A DNA stretch of 64,000 nt, from positions 1,532,674 through 1,596,673 of the forward strand of contig LT598461.1 of assembly GCA_900074725.1 (NCBI GenBank), read 5' to 3'. The notes beneath the pieces are model-generated. The model had not been told where the DNA came from, did no database searches, and saw only the letters and a list, made by a program, of their open reading frames with translations. Source of the DNA: Lachancea dasiensis (Eukaryota > Ascomycota > Saccharomycetes > Saccharomycetales > Saccharomycetaceae). This document shows positions 18,916 to 28,768 of this stretch, in pieces (the first letter of the stretch is position 1; each line of letters begins with the position of its first letter). Made by a program: the position numbers and the translations under genes.

Positions 18916-20949
18916 TTATAAATACCTGGGCACTTGTATCCTTTCATAGACCACAACTCTATCACCCGGCTCATATCCCTCGAAACCATTTTCGAAAGTA
19001 ATTCCGCATTCACTATTCTTTTTGACTAAAGGTGCGTCCTCCTTGCCTTGTTTCAAGGTAGCGATATGGCCATCAAATATGATATCCTCGTTTGGCCCTC
19101 TTATAATCTTAACCATGGAATTTCTAGCTACCTGACCATTTGTTACTCTGCATCCCGCGATCTTTATAATCTTCTTCTTAGCGGTAAAATTAAAAATATC
19201 TCTGATGTCAATTTGAGCGACTTGCTTAGTTTCAAATATGGGGGTCAAATTGTTGGTGAGAGTCTCAGTGACGTATTCTATCAGTTTATAAATGACATTG
19301 AACTGCTCAACAGCTATTTTGTCTCTATTGTTCGTTATATCACTAGGAAGTGATCCTAAATTGAAACAAAGTATCTTGCTGTCTGTTATACGCGCCATTT
19401 TCATGTCGTTCTCGTTTGGAACTCCAGCTGTTGCTGAAACTACGTTGCAGATCACCTCCGAATTTCCTAGAGATGAAATACTCTCGACAATGGCCTCCAC
19501 CGATCCTGATACATCCGCCTTAACAATAAAATTTATCTTTTTTGGGCCAGCATGCACATGATTAGCTTCTATTTCATCCCGCCCATCATCAACATCCTCT
19601 TTTTTCTCCTTCAGATAGACCTCCCGTTGCCTTTCATCGTTCATTTTCTCCACGCTTTCCGCTTCTTTGGCAGCTTGAATGACAGCCAATTTCTTGGCAA
19701 CAAACTTTTTAGCGATTGCCTCGCTCTTAACTTGGACGACCTCATCTCCGGCAGCGGGTAGATCCTTCCAGCCTGTTACCTCTACTGGAGATCCTGGTAC
19801 TGCTTTGATAACATTTACTCCCTGCTCATCTGACATGCTTCTAACCTTACAATATGTGTTCCCACAAATCAAAACACTTCCCTTTACTAAATCGCCTTTT
19901 GTGACAAGAATTGTGCTAACATTACCTATGGATTTTTTGACTTCGCTCTCAATAACATATCCCTCGGTGACAGCCTTGTTGCCACTTTCGGCTTTGAGGT
20001 CCATAATATCGCTGAGTAAAACTATTGTCTCTTCGAGGAGATCCATGTTCTCACCAGTTCTAGCACTTATTGGCACAACCTGGACATCGCCTCCTATCCG
20101 CTCAGTTGGTACTTCATTAGAAATAAGATCCATGTTGACCTTTTCGATCGCATCGGCTCTCTGTTTGGGGTTCGAAAACCTATCGATCTTAGTAATAGCC
20201 ACAATCATTTGATTACCAGAGTTTCTGGCGTGTTTCAATGCCTCTAGTGTCTGGGGCATAATGGAATCTTCTACCGAGACAACAAGTACCACAATATCAG
20301 TAACGTTGGCGCCCCTTTCTCTCATCTTCAAAAAGGCCGCATGGCCAGGAGTATCCAGAAAAGTTATTTTTCTTTTCGATAGCGGTGCTTCGACTTGGAA
20401 AGCACCAATATGTTGAGTAATACCCCCATGTTCTTGAGAAACAACCGATGAATTACGTAAAAAATCCAGGATGGTGGTCTTTCCATGGTCGACATGGCCC
20501 ATGATAGTCACTATTGGTGGCCTTCTAGACAAATTTTTCGGATTGATGGGAGACTTCAGTTCATCATAAACATTATCTGGAGTCAGAGTCGGACCCTGGT
20601 TGTCAAGCTTGTAATTGTAGCTCATCAAGATCAGTTCCACATACTCTCTGGATAGAATATAATTGTTGGTGACATTGGAAAAGCCCATTTTAGTGAGGTC
20701 ACGGATTAAAGTTCCAATTTTGACATTGATCAGGTTAGAGAGGTTATTGACCGAGGTGTAATTTGGAATTTCAAATTTGAGCTCCTTCAGTGCGTCGTCC
20801 TTCCTCTTTTTGCCGCTCGCTTTCTTTGCGTAAGGTCTTTCAGCTGCGAGGTTCGCAAAAACTGAAGTGCTTCCAGCATAGCTAGCTAAGTAGCTTACTT
20901 TACTCAGTCGAATACTTGATCTAGGTGTCAGAGCAAAGCGACTTAGCAT
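18916..20949 (-). CDS. IFM1: Mitochondrial translation initiation factor IF-2
   Basis: A 677-residue protein (S. cerevisiae Ifm1 is 676). It is the mitochondrial GTPase that brings formyl-Met-tRNA to the small ribosomal subunit. The N-terminus ([20 protein letters not shown]) is basic, serine-rich and free of acids, a typical presequence. An IF2 N-domain follows (about residues 55-130). The G domain has G1 GHVDHGKTT (about 152-160), G3 DTPGHAAF, G4 TKID and G5 SARTG. Domains II-IV complete the protein, with IF-2 core motifs such as [11 protein letters not shown] and the C-terminal GYEPGDRV. It converges on TSR4 with 69 bases between the stops, as in S. cerevisiae. Confidence 0.97.
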   Translation of the reverse strand: MLSRFALTPRSSIRLSKVSYLASYAGSTSVFANLAAERPYAKKASGKKRKDDALKELKFEIPNYTSVNNLSNLINVKIGTLIRDLTKMGFSNVTNNYILSREYVELILMSYNYKLDNQGPTLTPDNVYDELKSPINPKNLSRRPPIVTIMGHVDHGKTTILDFLRNSSVVSQEHGGITQHIGAFQVEAPLSKRKITFLDTPGHAAFLKMRERGANVTDIVVLVVSVEDSIMPQTLEALKHARNSGNQMIVAITKIDRFSNPKQRADAIEKVNMDLISNEVPTERIGGDVQVVPISARTGENMDLLEETIVLLSDIMDLKAESGNKAVTEGYVIESEVKKSIGNVSTILVTKGDLVKGSVLICGNTYCKVRSMSDEQGVNVIKAVPGSPVEVTGWKDLPAAGDEVVQVKSEAIAKKFVAKKLAVIQAAKEAESVEKMNDERQREVYLKEKKEDVDDGRDEIEANHVHAGPKKINFIVKADVSGSVEAIVESISSLGNSEVICNVVSATAGVPNENDMKMARITDSKILCFNLGSLPSDITNNRDKIAVEQFNVIYKLIEYVTETLTNNLTPIFETKQVAQIDIRDIFNFTAKKKIIKIAGCRVTNGQVARNSMVKIIRGPNEDIIFDGHIATLKQGKEDAPLVKKNSECGITFENGFEGYEPGDRVVVYERIQVPRYL

Positions 20950-21073
20950 ACTGGTGTTGTTCTATCAGCGCCTGCAAACGCTCATCACTATGCTAATTTA
21001 AATTTGTAGACTGCATTTGATGCTTTATAGTAATTGCTTACGGCTGGGACCTTCGATATATATGCTACCAGGG

Positions 21074-22309
21074 CTAAAGAGCATTTAATAAGACTTCTCT
21101 ATCTGTTGTAAATCCCCTCAACCTTGCCAAAAAATCATCGCGGGTTAGATACGAGCCACATAAACGGCGATATCCCGTGAACGAATTCCTAGCGTGTAAA
21201 ACTCGCCAGTTGTCGAACACCAAGATCTTCCCCGGACTTAATTGAAACTGGACGTAGTTAGTGGGATCGTTGATAAGTGTGTTGAAACGAAATAGAGCTT
21301 CATAGATGGCACCCACTGAGAACAAAAGTGGTTGAGGGAATTGAGGCGACCGATCGCTATTGTTCCATCTACACTGCTGTAGTTGACCGGATCTCGACAT
21401 CGTGAGAATGGGGAACTGGGATTGGGTGAAACATGACTCTTTCTCTCCAGCTTGGTGAAAGGCAATCGGTTGTTTGGTGAGAACTTGCAGCGTTGTCTTC
21501 CATGACTCATCCTCGTTTGAAAGATCTGAGATAATTTCCACTACCTTGGCCACGTCCACTATCCGAGTTTCACCACCACTGCCGGAAGAGTGCTCCAGAA
21601 GATGAAAGAGCTGAAGTCCAGGTGGCTCATTCCAATAATTACCGTCTGTGTGCATATCGATGCCCAGAGTAGTGTACGCTGTGTCATTTTTTGCTAGGTC
21701 TGATGTGAAGTCCCAAACCCCTAGGTCGTAGTGGGTTGGTCTGACGATAGAGATCAATTCAGATACCTCTTTGGTTGCCTCCAGTGTTGCAGGGACCTTT
21801 TCGATAAAGCCAAATCCATAAGTGTAGATATCCTTCATGAGGTCAGGCAAGATCGCGGGCAATTGAGGATAGTTGTAAATAGGGCCCTCATTCACCACAT
21901 GCTTGAACTTTTCAGAGTCCCAGGTCGACCATTTAGGCAAAAAGTGGTGGTCGGAATACAGTTTGGGTAAGTAGGAATGCGAAACAAGCCATTCCTCTGA
22001 AAACTGTGAGGCTTGGCCAGCGCGCCAGCGACACACAAGCTCGTTCTCGTGGATTTCGAATTGAGATTCCGAAAACAACTGTTGCACGCATTTATTTGCG
22101 TTGGCAAAGCCACTGCGGGACTCCATCAACGGACCATTGAAGACATCAGTGATACGCTGTTTGGTTTGAGGATGCAAGCTCTCAGGCGCAACACAATTGT
22201 CCATTAAATATATCAGATGAAAAGTGGTCTTACACCCCCCGAGGCACTGAACTGTAATTGTAGAATTGAATACAGAATCAGCGTGATCGATACTTTCAAT
22301 TGAAAGCAT
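21074..22309 (-). CDS. Fe(II)/2-oxoglutarate dioxygenase, trimethyllysine/gamma-butyrobetaine hydroxylase family
   Basis: A 411-residue protein. Members hydroxylate trimethyllysine or gamma-butyrobetaine in carnitine biosynthesis. The N-terminal domain contains the family stretch FHLIYLMDNCVAPESLHPQTKQR (here shown as two parts: LIYLMDNC, about 33-40, and LHPQTKQR, about 45-52). The TauD-type catalytic domain carries the metal triad H220-x-D222 in MHTDGNYWNEPPG and H372 in RVLHARNSFTG, with the 2-oxoglutarate-binding arginine close behind (R381 or R382). LQLFHLLEH...GGETRIVD is closer to trimethyllysine dioxygenases than to S. cerevisiae Aim17. The open frame reaches 22384 with a GTG, but ATG 22309 keeps the whole domain. 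No mitochondrial presequence is obvious. S. cerevisiae is thought to lack this pathway, so the gene is an accessory one here. Exact substrate is uncertain. Confidence 0.8.
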   Translation of the reverse strand: MLSIESIDHADSVFNSTITVQCLGGCKTTFHLIYLMDNCVAPESLHPQTKQRITDVFNGPLMESRSGFANANKCVQQLFSESQFEIHENELVCRWRAGQASQFSEEWLVSHSYLPKLYSDHHFLPKWSTWDSEKFKHVVNEGPIYNYPQLPAILPDLMKDIYTYGFGFIEKVPATLEATKEVSELISIVRPTHYDLGVWDFTSDLAKNDTAYTTLGIDMHTDGNYWNEPPGLQLFHLLEHSSGSGGETRIVDVAKVVEIISDLSNEDESWKTTLQVLTKQPIAFHQAGEKESCFTQSQFPILTMSRSGQLQQCRWNNSDRSPQFPQPLLFSVGAIYEALFRFNTLINDPTNYVQFQLSPGKILVFDNWRVLHARNSFTGYRRLCGSYLTRDDFLARLRGFTTDREVLLNAL

Positions 22310-22665
22310 CTTGGGAGGCTGTGGGTTGAGCGCTAAAGTTTGGATCTGCGGAACCTCTATGCCGATGAGTTTACATGATGGCACCCCTTAATCAGTCGAT
22401 GCCAACTAAAGAAAACCACCCACTAACCAAGAACGTGACTGGACGAGGCGAGCCAGTCCACGCCAGCGATTAAAGCGATTACAATAAATCTTCGTTGAAG
22501 TCGTTAAATGTTTTGGATTAGCTTCAAAACAACTACTTACATAGGTCATGTATAGCCGGCGAGCCTGGGTTCGGAAGATGAGTTTTTTCTTTGACTTTAA
22601 CTGGCATGACATATTGGCTTCACTAAGAAGCAACCTCCTTCCTAGCAATAAAACCATTGGGAGGT

Positions 22666-23247
22666 TCATGTCCCAAATAGATGCTGTTTGTTGTACATGT
22701 CCTTTTTGTAGTCTTCCAAAAGCGATGACCGCCTATGCATCAAAGGCGCTCCACGAGGAAATTCTTCACACATCTCATCGTGGTTGCGTGGCTTATCACC
22801 ATCACAGTAAGTGATTCCATAAGGGCCAGCAGAAGGCGTAGACGTCTGGGAACGTGGTGTGCTTGCTTTGGCAGTCCCCACCAGGGCATCCGCTGGGAGT
22901 AGGCGAGGGCCAGTTTCCACGTTATCATATTTGAAAAACGAGTCCTCGTTTTGTAGCTGCGCTGATCCTTCCTGTAGTCTGTGCTTGTTAGATTGCTGGT
23001 CCATGAATTCGGTGTCGAGACTCTTGACAATATTCAGATTGTTCGAAATGGCTTCAGGTAAGTTACGTTCCCGTTCCAAGGCATCTGTGTAATTGGTAGA
23101 CCGCCTTCTCATGATAAAGGGCCTTTGTTTTGCAAGCTTTGGGTTTTCCGCGTTAGCCCAGGAGTTTGACCCAAGTACATCTGGGGTAGGTCTAAACTGT
23201 GGTGCGTTATCAATCTCGGAGTAGTCCTCGCTTGATGCTTCGCCCAT
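22666..23247 (-). CDS. IGD1: Igd1/YOL024W-like protein (glycogen debranching inhibitor family)
   Basis: A 193-residue polar protein with no membrane segment (S. cerevisiae Igd1 is 195). The assignment rests largely on position: it lies between IFM1 and LAG2, exactly where YOL024W sits, and YOL024W and IGD1 (YFR017C) are duplicates from the genome duplication. Igd1 inhibits the glycogen debranching enzyme Gdb1. Visible features are RPFIMRRRSTNYTDALERERNLPEAI (first half RPFIMRRRSTNYTD near 43-56) and a second basic RRSS motif near the C-terminus, plausible phosphorylation and partner-binding sites. ATG 23247 gives MGEASSEDYSE; the frame continues upstream only from a TTG. I cannot confirm the homology by alignment here, so function is inferred. 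Confidence 0.68.
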   Translation of the reverse strand: MGEASSEDYSEIDNAPQFRPTPDVLGSNSWANAENPKLAKQRPFIMRRRSTNYTDALERERNLPEAISNNLNIVKSLDTEFMDQQSNKHRLQEGSAQLQNEDSFFKYDNVETGPRLLPADALVGTAKASTPRSQTSTPSAGPYGITYCDGDKPRNHDEMCEEFPRGAPLMHRRSSLLEDYKKDMYNKQHLFGT

Positions 23248-23398
23248 TGTAGGATTAGTAGATATTACTATCTTTATTTCACGATCCTTTGTCTTAGTAC
23301 AGGACAAGATGAAGCTTTTTCTGCTCCCAGGAGTTTGGTTACCAATTTATACTTGAGGGATGGCCGATGTCTGTTTGCTCAGGACCCCATCCCTTGAT

Positions 23399-25312
23399 CT
23401 AGCGAAGGTCGTTGGTTATGACCGCACACTTCGAGTTCAACAATAAAGTCGTCCTCTCCAAACTATTCAACCCTCTTGTCCAATCGTCTATCTGCTGGGA
23501 AGTTGCGGAAGCATTTGGCTGAGCAGCGATGCACTTGTCTAGCCGGTCTTGTATTCTTGGACATAGTTTTTCAAGGAACCAAATGGCGTCACGAACTCGA
23601 AGATCTGGCCACACACGTTCAATCTTGTCGATAAAGAGGAGCGTAGCCGCCTCCTTAATGGAGGCTTCATCCTTGAATCCCTTTTCTACGCATTCTTCCA
23701 ATATCAAGCACACGCAGTTGTAAGAAACTGGCAATTGTTGTAGTAGAGCATAACAGCTCAATCTGAGGGCAACACCATCGTCGATTGCCTGCTTCATGTT
23801 CCCAACTTTAATCGTCCTAGAAAAGTTCTTGTTGGGTTTCAAATGTGGCAACAAAAGCTCCCCAATTAGATCTTGAGTGTCATGTAAATCTTCAAACTTT
23901 AATAACTCCGAGAGAGCATCGATGTCCAGCTCTAAGCGAGTTAAATCTGCGGCGTCGATGGCTAGTTTTGTGCGGAGCAAGTCCTCTAGTATGCAGCGGG
24001 TTGATACATTGATTTGCCTGGCTTCTCTCAGAATTCTCACTGCATCAGTCAACGTTGAATCAGAGGGTATGAGAGAGCGCCCAAAGACGTACTCTGCACT
24101 GAAACATTCGAGCCCTGCGTTCTGGAGACTCCTTAGGTATTTTAGGGGAACCTTTCTCAAAATCTCTTCATTTGCCTGTCGCAACATTTCTAAAATAGTG
24201 TTGTTGTGATCCTCAATTCTTCCATCTTGAAGTATTGACAGGAGGGCCTCCGCCCCATATCTGGAGCCATTAAGAGCGTCAGTGATCATTGCAGGAACCT
24301 GCAAGCGAATGTTCCCTAAAAATCTTATACATTGCCGAAGTGTGATAGTGAAGTCGTCGTCCTCTTCGAGACCGATTTCGTCTCCACTTTCTTCATCCGA
24401 TAACTGTCTCAAGTAATCCACCTGCTCCGTGTCCTCAATGTCTGAAATCATCTCTTGGTCATCAATGAAATCTTTCAAGATGCCATGGCATTTGGCGTAG
24501 AGTTTGGCGCTTAAGTTGAAATTCGCTGCACTCGAGGTATCCCTAGCAGGTGGTAGTAGCCATATAGAAAGATTCTGCAAAATAGTTACCACCTCAGTAG
24601 TGAATGGTAGCTCCAAGAGCTTGTCGATTAGTACCATGTACACTGTTCGGAAACATGAGGCTTCCTCTGTTATTGCAGCCAACAGTTTAAGATGACCATC
24701 TGTCAGATTTGAATACTGAAGAACGGTTATGCCCATGGCTCTGGGTGACAGCTTTGAGGTTGCAGCTCGAACCGACTTAAAAGCAGCATTGCGGCCATCC
24801 TCCAGCGACAGGCGGTATAGCTGTGGAAATATTGATTCGATCACGTGGTTGTCTATTGAATGTTGTAGAAGCATCGTAAAAGTTTCCCACGCTATGTATG
24901 ATCGATCTCTCATTGACAACATGGCAGCTGTGTATATTTGAAGAGGCTCTGTGATGTGTAAAGGAACGTTCGAATTTGCCAGTATATTTTTCAACGACTG
25001 CAGAACTTGTGAATTGTCTTGCGTGTTTATCTCTGGATTCTGCAATTCCCGACAAAGTGGAAGTATCACTGAGAGCTCCATCTGTGATTCATTAATCAGA
25101 GCAATGTGTGGGAAAATTTGGGTTGAAACAAGCTCTGATATGTTTCTGTCTTGATCATAAAGCGCTGGCATCAGTGCACGTGATACCAGGTTTAGTAGAT
25201 CCTGTTCATTCCAAGGTGTCTGAATGTTCAACACATGCTCTCGTAGGGCCATGTACCTCAAGTCATGATCTTGGGTACTGCAATACTGATCGATGATGTC
25301 GGCAACCAGCAT
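23399..25312 (-). CDS. LAG2: SCF regulator Lag2 (CAND1-like)
   Basis: A 637-residue helical-repeat protein (S. cerevisiae Lag2 is 660). Lag2 binds cullin Cdc53 and inhibits SCF ubiquitin-ligase activity by opposing Rub1/Nedd8 attachment, working like animal CAND1. No catalytic motif is present; the sequence is a run of amphipathic helices consistent with HEAT-like repeats, broken by an acidic insert (SDEESGDEIGLEEDDD, about residue 305-320). The start is ATG 25312 (MLVADIIDQYC); the open frame begins three codons earlier with TTG. It follows IFM1 and the YOL024W-like gene on the same strand, as YOL023W-YOL024W-YOL025W do. Identification is by synteny, length and general similarity. Confidence 0.85.
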   Translation of the reverse strand: MLVADIIDQYCSTQDHDLRYMALREHVLNIQTPWNEQDLLNLVSRALMPALYDQDRNISELVSTQIFPHIALINESQMELSVILPLCRELQNPEINTQDNSQVLQSLKNILANSNVPLHITEPLQIYTAAMLSMRDRSYIAWETFTMLLQHSIDNHVIESIFPQLYRLSLEDGRNAAFKSVRAATSKLSPRAMGITVLQYSNLTDGHLKLLAAITEEASCFRTVYMVLIDKLLELPFTTEVVTILQNLSIWLLPPARDTSSAANFNLSAKLYAKCHGILKDFIDDQEMISDIEDTEQVDYLRQLSDEESGDEIGLEEDDDFTITLRQCIRFLGNIRLQVPAMITDALNGSRYGAEALLSILQDGRIEDHNNTILEMLRQANEEILRKVPLKYLRSLQNAGLECFSAEYVFGRSLIPSDSTLTDAVRILREARQINVSTRCILEDLLRTKLAIDAADLTRLELDIDALSELLKFEDLHDTQDLIGELLLPHLKPNKNFSRTIKVGNMKQAIDDGVALRLSCYALLQQLPVSYNCVCLILEECVEKGFKDEASIKEAATLLFIDKIERVWPDLRVRDAIWFLEKLCPRIQDRLDKCIAAQPNASATSQQIDDWTRGLNSLERTTLLLNSKCAVITNDLR

Positions 25313-25907
25313 GTCAGGCAATTGGCAGCAGGAGTTTCTACAAACATGTAATTATTCCCCTCCACGGGAATTTTTATCCTATAAGGCAGTAGATAAGAGT
25401 TGCGTATTCAGTGACCTTAATACGAAGGACAGACCAACACGGTTTCGTCGTGATACTGGCATTCATTTAAGCTGCCCTGAGTACTTGAGCTGTATTCTTG
25501 ACCATTCAACCTGATTCCTTGGACTGGATAACGTTCTGCGCTTCTCCAACTGACGGCCCAATGTCGCAACTTTTTGTCAAGCGCTTTGAGGGGGAATACC
25601 ACCTACATGGAACTCATACTGACAGTCTAGGTTACGCACGCAAAAGTTGCCAGAGAGACTACAGTTATGCCATTTGTTCTAGTAGAACTGAGCACCAGCC
25701 GGACAAATGATATTCGTTAAATTTTCCGCATCATTTCCTTGTAAGTAGTCGCTCTGCGCAACGTGGCCATGTTTAATCTACTAGTGAATAATACCTTTTA
25801 CTCTAGCCACTGCTGGGTTAAAACATCTTTGAGTCGTCTGCCGACGCAGCTTACGGAGATTATATCGGATTGTCGAGCACTGGACTATCATACTGCTCTT
25901 TTCTTTT
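25313..25907. other. LAG2 upstream region and flank of hAT element
   Basis: About 600 bases. It must hold the LAG2 promoter and the boundary where the hAT-like element begins. The boundary could not be placed: no convincing terminal inverted repeat with an 8-bp target duplication was found. Confidence 0.45.
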
Positions 25908-28169
25908 TCACTTATCATCATTAGAATGCTGAAGCAGAGAATTGAGAAGATCCTCTTCATCTGCTAAATCACCACCCGAATTCGAAAGTGACAGGCTTTC
26001 GAAGCCATCGCCGTTTCTCATAGAGACACCAAGCTCATCACCAAAAAGACCGAATTTCGAAAAGCGGTCTCTCAAAACTATCAGTTTCTTCGTGCTCTCA
26101 CTTTCGATGGATAGATGATTTTTCTGCGTAAAGGTCTCGCTGATGGAAAAAGTTCCCTCTGGTCTACTTTTGCTGAACTTTGTATATATCATTGACACAG
26201 CCAGAGGAAACAAGTTCGGATAAACCCGCCTGCGAGAATACCACCATCTCACAGCATCTGTTGCAGTTTCTGAAGTCAACTCACCATCAGCCTTATACCT
26301 TTCCCATTCTTCCAAAACTTGGTAGGCCTTCACTATCGAATGCTTGGTCCTCATGTTCGGCCTAGGAAGTTTGTTGATTCGACTGCCTTTTGTCCCTGCA
26401 ACGCTTGGAACTTCTATCCGCGGTACTGATCGGTTCTTGGATTGACACTCTGCGAGATAACTCTTTAGATACAATTCAACCTTCTTGAACTGCTGCTCGC
26501 CTTCCTCTCCAACCATAAGCTCGCTAAAGCAATCAAACTTCAAAGAGGGGTCCAGAAATGCTGCAACGAAGTATATCTCGTTTTCCTTGAAGGCATTGAA
26601 GTATTCATCGAACTTTTGCCGTGCTGAAAGAACGGCTTCCAAAACAGGGCGCCTCACATCTTTGGAGTGATCAGGCGCTCCATTTATGAATGTGAAATCA
26701 AAAGAACCTTCTGAGGTTGTCTCTATGACCTCTGCTTCGCCAATGCTACACAATTCGAAGTACTTTTTCATTGTGCAATAGAATGTCACGGCATTTGAAA
26801 TATTGTTCACAGCGTCATCCTGTAGGCTGTTGCTGAGAGTCCGAAAGATTGAGCAGCAACTGACGAAATACTCAAGCAACTGTATGGTACCAATAGGAAG
26901 CTCAATTTGTTGGTCTATAGTTGAAGGGAGATGATATTTTTTTGAAGAGTTTCGTAAATTGTCAATCCACTGTGAATATCTCTGACGGTGTTCCAGAAAT
27001 GTGGCGAGCTGATCCCAAATGCAAATCCATCCGAGTCCGAGATTTGATGGAATCATTGGCAACTCGGCTTCTGCCAAAGCTGTCTTTAAAAAAGGTGATC
27101 CTTTCATTACTTTGGCTAGCGCACCTACCTGCTTCAAACCCATCTTGAATTTCTCATTTTCCAGCAAACGCTGTACTATGTTTCGAAAAATGGCATCCAA
27201 GATGCAGTTTGCGCATCGAATGTGGTAGAGTCTGTTGGCTCTTTGCAAAATTTCTGGCTTCACAAGCCTATCTAGAAGCTCACCTTGCCGAGAAGTCTTG
27301 AAGGGAGCCCCGCCAGATGTAAGGGATCCAATTTTGCCCGCTATTTTGAACCTTTCTAGAACATCTGTAACCGCAGCTAACAAGCACTCGTCAGTATGAG
27401 GCTGATCGCCAATGTCAACCAGATCCAGCAAATGGCTATTGGAAGGATCTCCAAAATTGCTGAGAAGGGCTTGCTCTCCCAAGCTACTCAGCACTTTTTC
27501 ATTAAGCATATTTGGAGTATAAGAGGCTGTTATACCCAAGTAGTAGCGACCATTTGCACCAGACCAGTTATCCAGCACTAGATTTATGTAGTCGGTATGT
27601 TCCATGTTTGCTATCAGCGCGTCATCGAACCATCTAGAGTATACGTTCAATTTTGTGTTTATCGAGATTTCGGAATGTATCAATGATGTTTCAGGGCACA
27701 CCTTACAGAGCCATTTCCAAGTGGCTGAACTGACGAGTGACACTGGAATGAAGTTTTCCGCCAGAAAACCAATCGTAGCGATTGCACCAGGACTATGTTT
27801 GCATTCCTGAATTATATTCGCAGGTAATTGAAGTGATTGAGATTTTGTTAGTCTACCTATGGAATCCTCTTTTGAGGTCGCGGCTTTTTGAGACCTGAAT
27901 TGCATAGGATGAACGTTTCTTATGTGTTTTGAGAGGTTACCAGTAGACTTGCTTTCACTGAAGGATCTTCCGCAATATATACAGCTAGCAGTCTTGATAC
28001 CGCTGGACTCAGAAACCTGAAAGTGGTCGCGCACGCTCGACCTTTCCATCCAACGTGTCCTCTGTCGGGGAGCTACCGGTTTTCTGGATTCATCTATGTT
28101 GTTATCGGGCCCATGTCGGGATTCGGGAACCATAATATCAGCTTCAGAGCTGGTGACACTGACAGACAT
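25908..28169 (-). CDS. hAT-superfamily transposase, full-length
   Basis: A 753-residue transposase-like protein from ATG 28169, uninterrupted. It has a BED-type zinc finger near residues 63-87 (C63, C66, H82, H87 in CIYCGRSF...LSKHIRNVH), a long RNase-H-like core with LVLDNWSGANGRYYLGITASY (TDW/DxW-type start of the fold, about residues 195-215), and a C-terminal hAT dimerisation region (DAVRWWYSRRRVYPNLFPLAVSMIY, two pieces: AVRWWYSRRR and PNLFPLAVSMIY). This is the standard hAT architecture (Ac, Hermes); hAT families named Rover and Roamer are described from Saccharomycetaceae including Lachancea. The stop-free frame continues about 140 codons further upstream to near 28597 with no ATG, so a longer product would need a non-ATG start or an unseen exon. 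It could be an active transposon gene or a domesticated one. Confidence 0.85.
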   Translation of the reverse strand: MSVSVTSSEADIMVPESRHGPDNNIDESRKPVAPRQRTRWMERSSVRDHFQVSESSGIKTASCIYCGRSFSESKSTGNLSKHIRNVHPMQFRSQKAATSKEDSIGRLTKSQSLQLPANIIQECKHSPGAIATIGFLAENFIPVSLVSSATWKWLCKVCPETSLIHSEISINTKLNVYSRWFDDALIANMEHTDYINLVLDNWSGANGRYYLGITASYTPNMLNEKVLSSLGEQALLSNFGDPSNSHLLDLVDIGDQPHTDECLLAAVTDVLERFKIAGKIGSLTSGGAPFKTSRQGELLDRLVKPEILQRANRLYHIRCANCILDAIFRNIVQRLLENEKFKMGLKQVGALAKVMKGSPFLKTALAEAELPMIPSNLGLGWICIWDQLATFLEHRQRYSQWIDNLRNSSKKYHLPSTIDQQIELPIGTIQLLEYFVSCCSIFRTLSNSLQDDAVNNISNAVTFYCTMKKYFELCSIGEAEVIETTSEGSFDFTFINGAPDHSKDVRRPVLEAVLSARQKFDEYFNAFKENEIYFVAAFLDPSLKFDCFSELMVGEEGEQQFKKVELYLKSYLAECQSKNRSVPRIEVPSVAGTKGSRINKLPRPNMRTKHSIVKAYQVLEEWERYKADGELTSETATDAVRWWYSRRRVYPNLFPLAVSMIYTKFSKSRPEGTFSISETFTQKNHLSIESESTKKLIVLRDRFSKFGLFGDELGVSMRNGDGFESLSLSNSGGDLADEEDLLNSLLQHSNDDK

Positions 28170-28768
28170 GTTGGAATCGTTTTCTGCTGGTAGAATTGTT
28201 ATCCTGGGAGTATGCTCTTTATAACCGCCTTTAAGTGCTCTAAAACCAGGGCCGGGGACGAATCCGACGAATCCAGCGAATTCGACTATTTCGGTCCCTG
28301 AAGGTGATCCGCGAATCCATTCGTCTAAAAAACGATCAATAACAGAATAATCATTGTATACGCACTGAGCTTTGGATCTATCAGTGTCTCGAGCGACATC
28401 AACTATTGAACTCGTGGGTATACATCCCAATCGCTTAAAATCCAGAGCGTTTCGACTTATCCAGGGCTCTCTTGTTGACTGAAAAACACCCTTAAACCTC
28501 AGCAGTCGATAATTTTGAATCGTAAAGAAAGTGCCAAGAAGAGTGCAGGGGACCGACTCATGTATTTGAGCCAGTAGCCCAATTATGTAGCGCTTTTCTC
28601 AGATGGCTCATTTAAGTAAAGTTCCCATTCCCTCGAGACTGCAGTGGCTGCGGCTACTCTTGTCTGCTGCCCGTAGTGGACCGAAATTATTGAGGTGGCA
28701 TTCAACGCTTATCGGGGGCAGCCTCATTCCCTCGCTAAGGTGTTATCTGCATCCTCAGCAGATCATAT
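28170..28768. other. Region between the two hAT sequences
   Basis: The part up to about 28597 is an open extension, on the minus strand, of the hAT transposase frame without an ATG. 28598-28768 lies between the two elements and should contain one or both element ends; no certain terminal inverted repeat was identified. Confidence 0.5.

Noticed and set aside
25805-28649. AGCCACTGC at 25805-25813 and GCAGTGGCT at 28641-28649 as terminal inverted repeats of the intact hAT element
   Set aside because: Only nine matching bases and no convincing 8-bp target duplication outside them; could be chance.
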